NCBI GenBank assembly: GCA_937906455.1
Contig: CALCYT010000046.1
Span: forward strand, 62,001-126,000
Direction of reading: 5' to 3'
DNA from: an uncultured Bacteroidales bacterium
Lineage (GTDB): Bacteria; Bacteroidota; Bacteroidia; Bacteroidales; F082
DNA: 64,000 nt
In this document: piece by piece, positions 63,980 to 64,000 of the stretch
Layout of the letters: every line of letters starts with the position of its first letter
Numbering within the stretch: the stretch's first letter is position 1
The notes under the pieces: model-generated
Database searches by the model: none
Told to the model about the DNA's origin: nothing
Seen by the model: only the letters and a program-made list of their open reading frames with translations
Position numbers and translations under genes: made by a program

Positions 63980-64000
63980 AAATATTATGTTGAACAAATA

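Overview
The window reads as chromosome from a member of the Bacteroidales (Bacteroidota). The evidence is the recurring -7 box of the form TAnnTTTG with a TTG about 19-20 bases upstream, a C-terminal type IX secretion (T9SS) sorting domain, DUF3078, DUF4293, DUF349-repeat and Rho-with-long-insert proteins, and the order DUF1573-yajC-ybbR-coaE. The presence of T9SS, mucin-type glycosidases and a lysine-fermentation operon suggests a gut-type or oral-type anaerobe. I cannot name the genus.

Layout. 1-2 kb: end of a DUF1573 gene, yajC, a YbbR-like gene and coaE. 2-12.1 kb: a host-glycan block with a GH29 fucosidase, a T9SS-exported protein, galK, a sugar nucleotidyltransferase, an MFS sugar transporter, a NahK/MdsC-like kinase and a GH109 alpha-N-acetylgalactosaminidase-like lipoprotein. 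Together these could release and salvage fucose, galactose and N-acetylhexosamines. 12.2-18.3 kb: rubrerythrin, a 1399-residue dikinase-like protein and gap. 18.3-22.2 kb: riboflavin operon ribD-ribE-ribBA-ribH behind an FMN riboswitch. 22.3-25.2 kb: a compact aroC and a DUF349 protein. 25.4-30.3 kb: a tightly overlapping trio (AmgK-like kinase fused to a RapZ C-terminal domain, MurU-like nucleotidyltransferase, AddB-like nuclease). 30.3-41.9 kb: mainly housekeeping genes (mnmE, an extra EF-G, two tRNA-Leu genes, trmD, rplS, rlmB), with a TonB-like protein, DUF3078 and a YfcE-type phosphoesterase. 41.9-46.8 kb: rho followed directly by a short M64-like peptidase and a helix-turn-helix gene, then an NptA-type transporter. 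46.9-58.7 kb: prolyl oligopeptidase and a lysine-fermentation operon running atoD-kal-kce-kdd-kamA-(membrane protein)-kamB-kamC-(KilA-N gene)-kamD. Partner genes kamE and atoA are not in the window. 58.8-64 kb: a GreA/Nudix fusion with a 56-residue upstream gene, an ECF sigma factor, uvrA and a small acidic protein.

The most unusual signal is repeat structure. First, at least twelve short arrays of degenerate 7-bp tandem repeats (TTAGCCA-, GATAATA- and GACAGAA-like) sit almost always at the 3' end of genes. In about ten genes they contain or touch the stop codon, and one lies in frame inside the dikinase-like gene. Second, a roughly 85-120 bp palindromic element bounded by GTCATTTCGA and TCGAAATGAC occurs between genes. 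Whole or half copies also lie in frame inside ribD, the NahK-like gene and the GreA/Nudix gene, much like Rickettsia palindromic elements. Further oddities are an 18-bp perfect hairpin inside the metal-site region of the YfcE gene, three consecutive hairpins where the KilA-N gene joins kamC, and an 18-bp perfect palindrome just before aroC.
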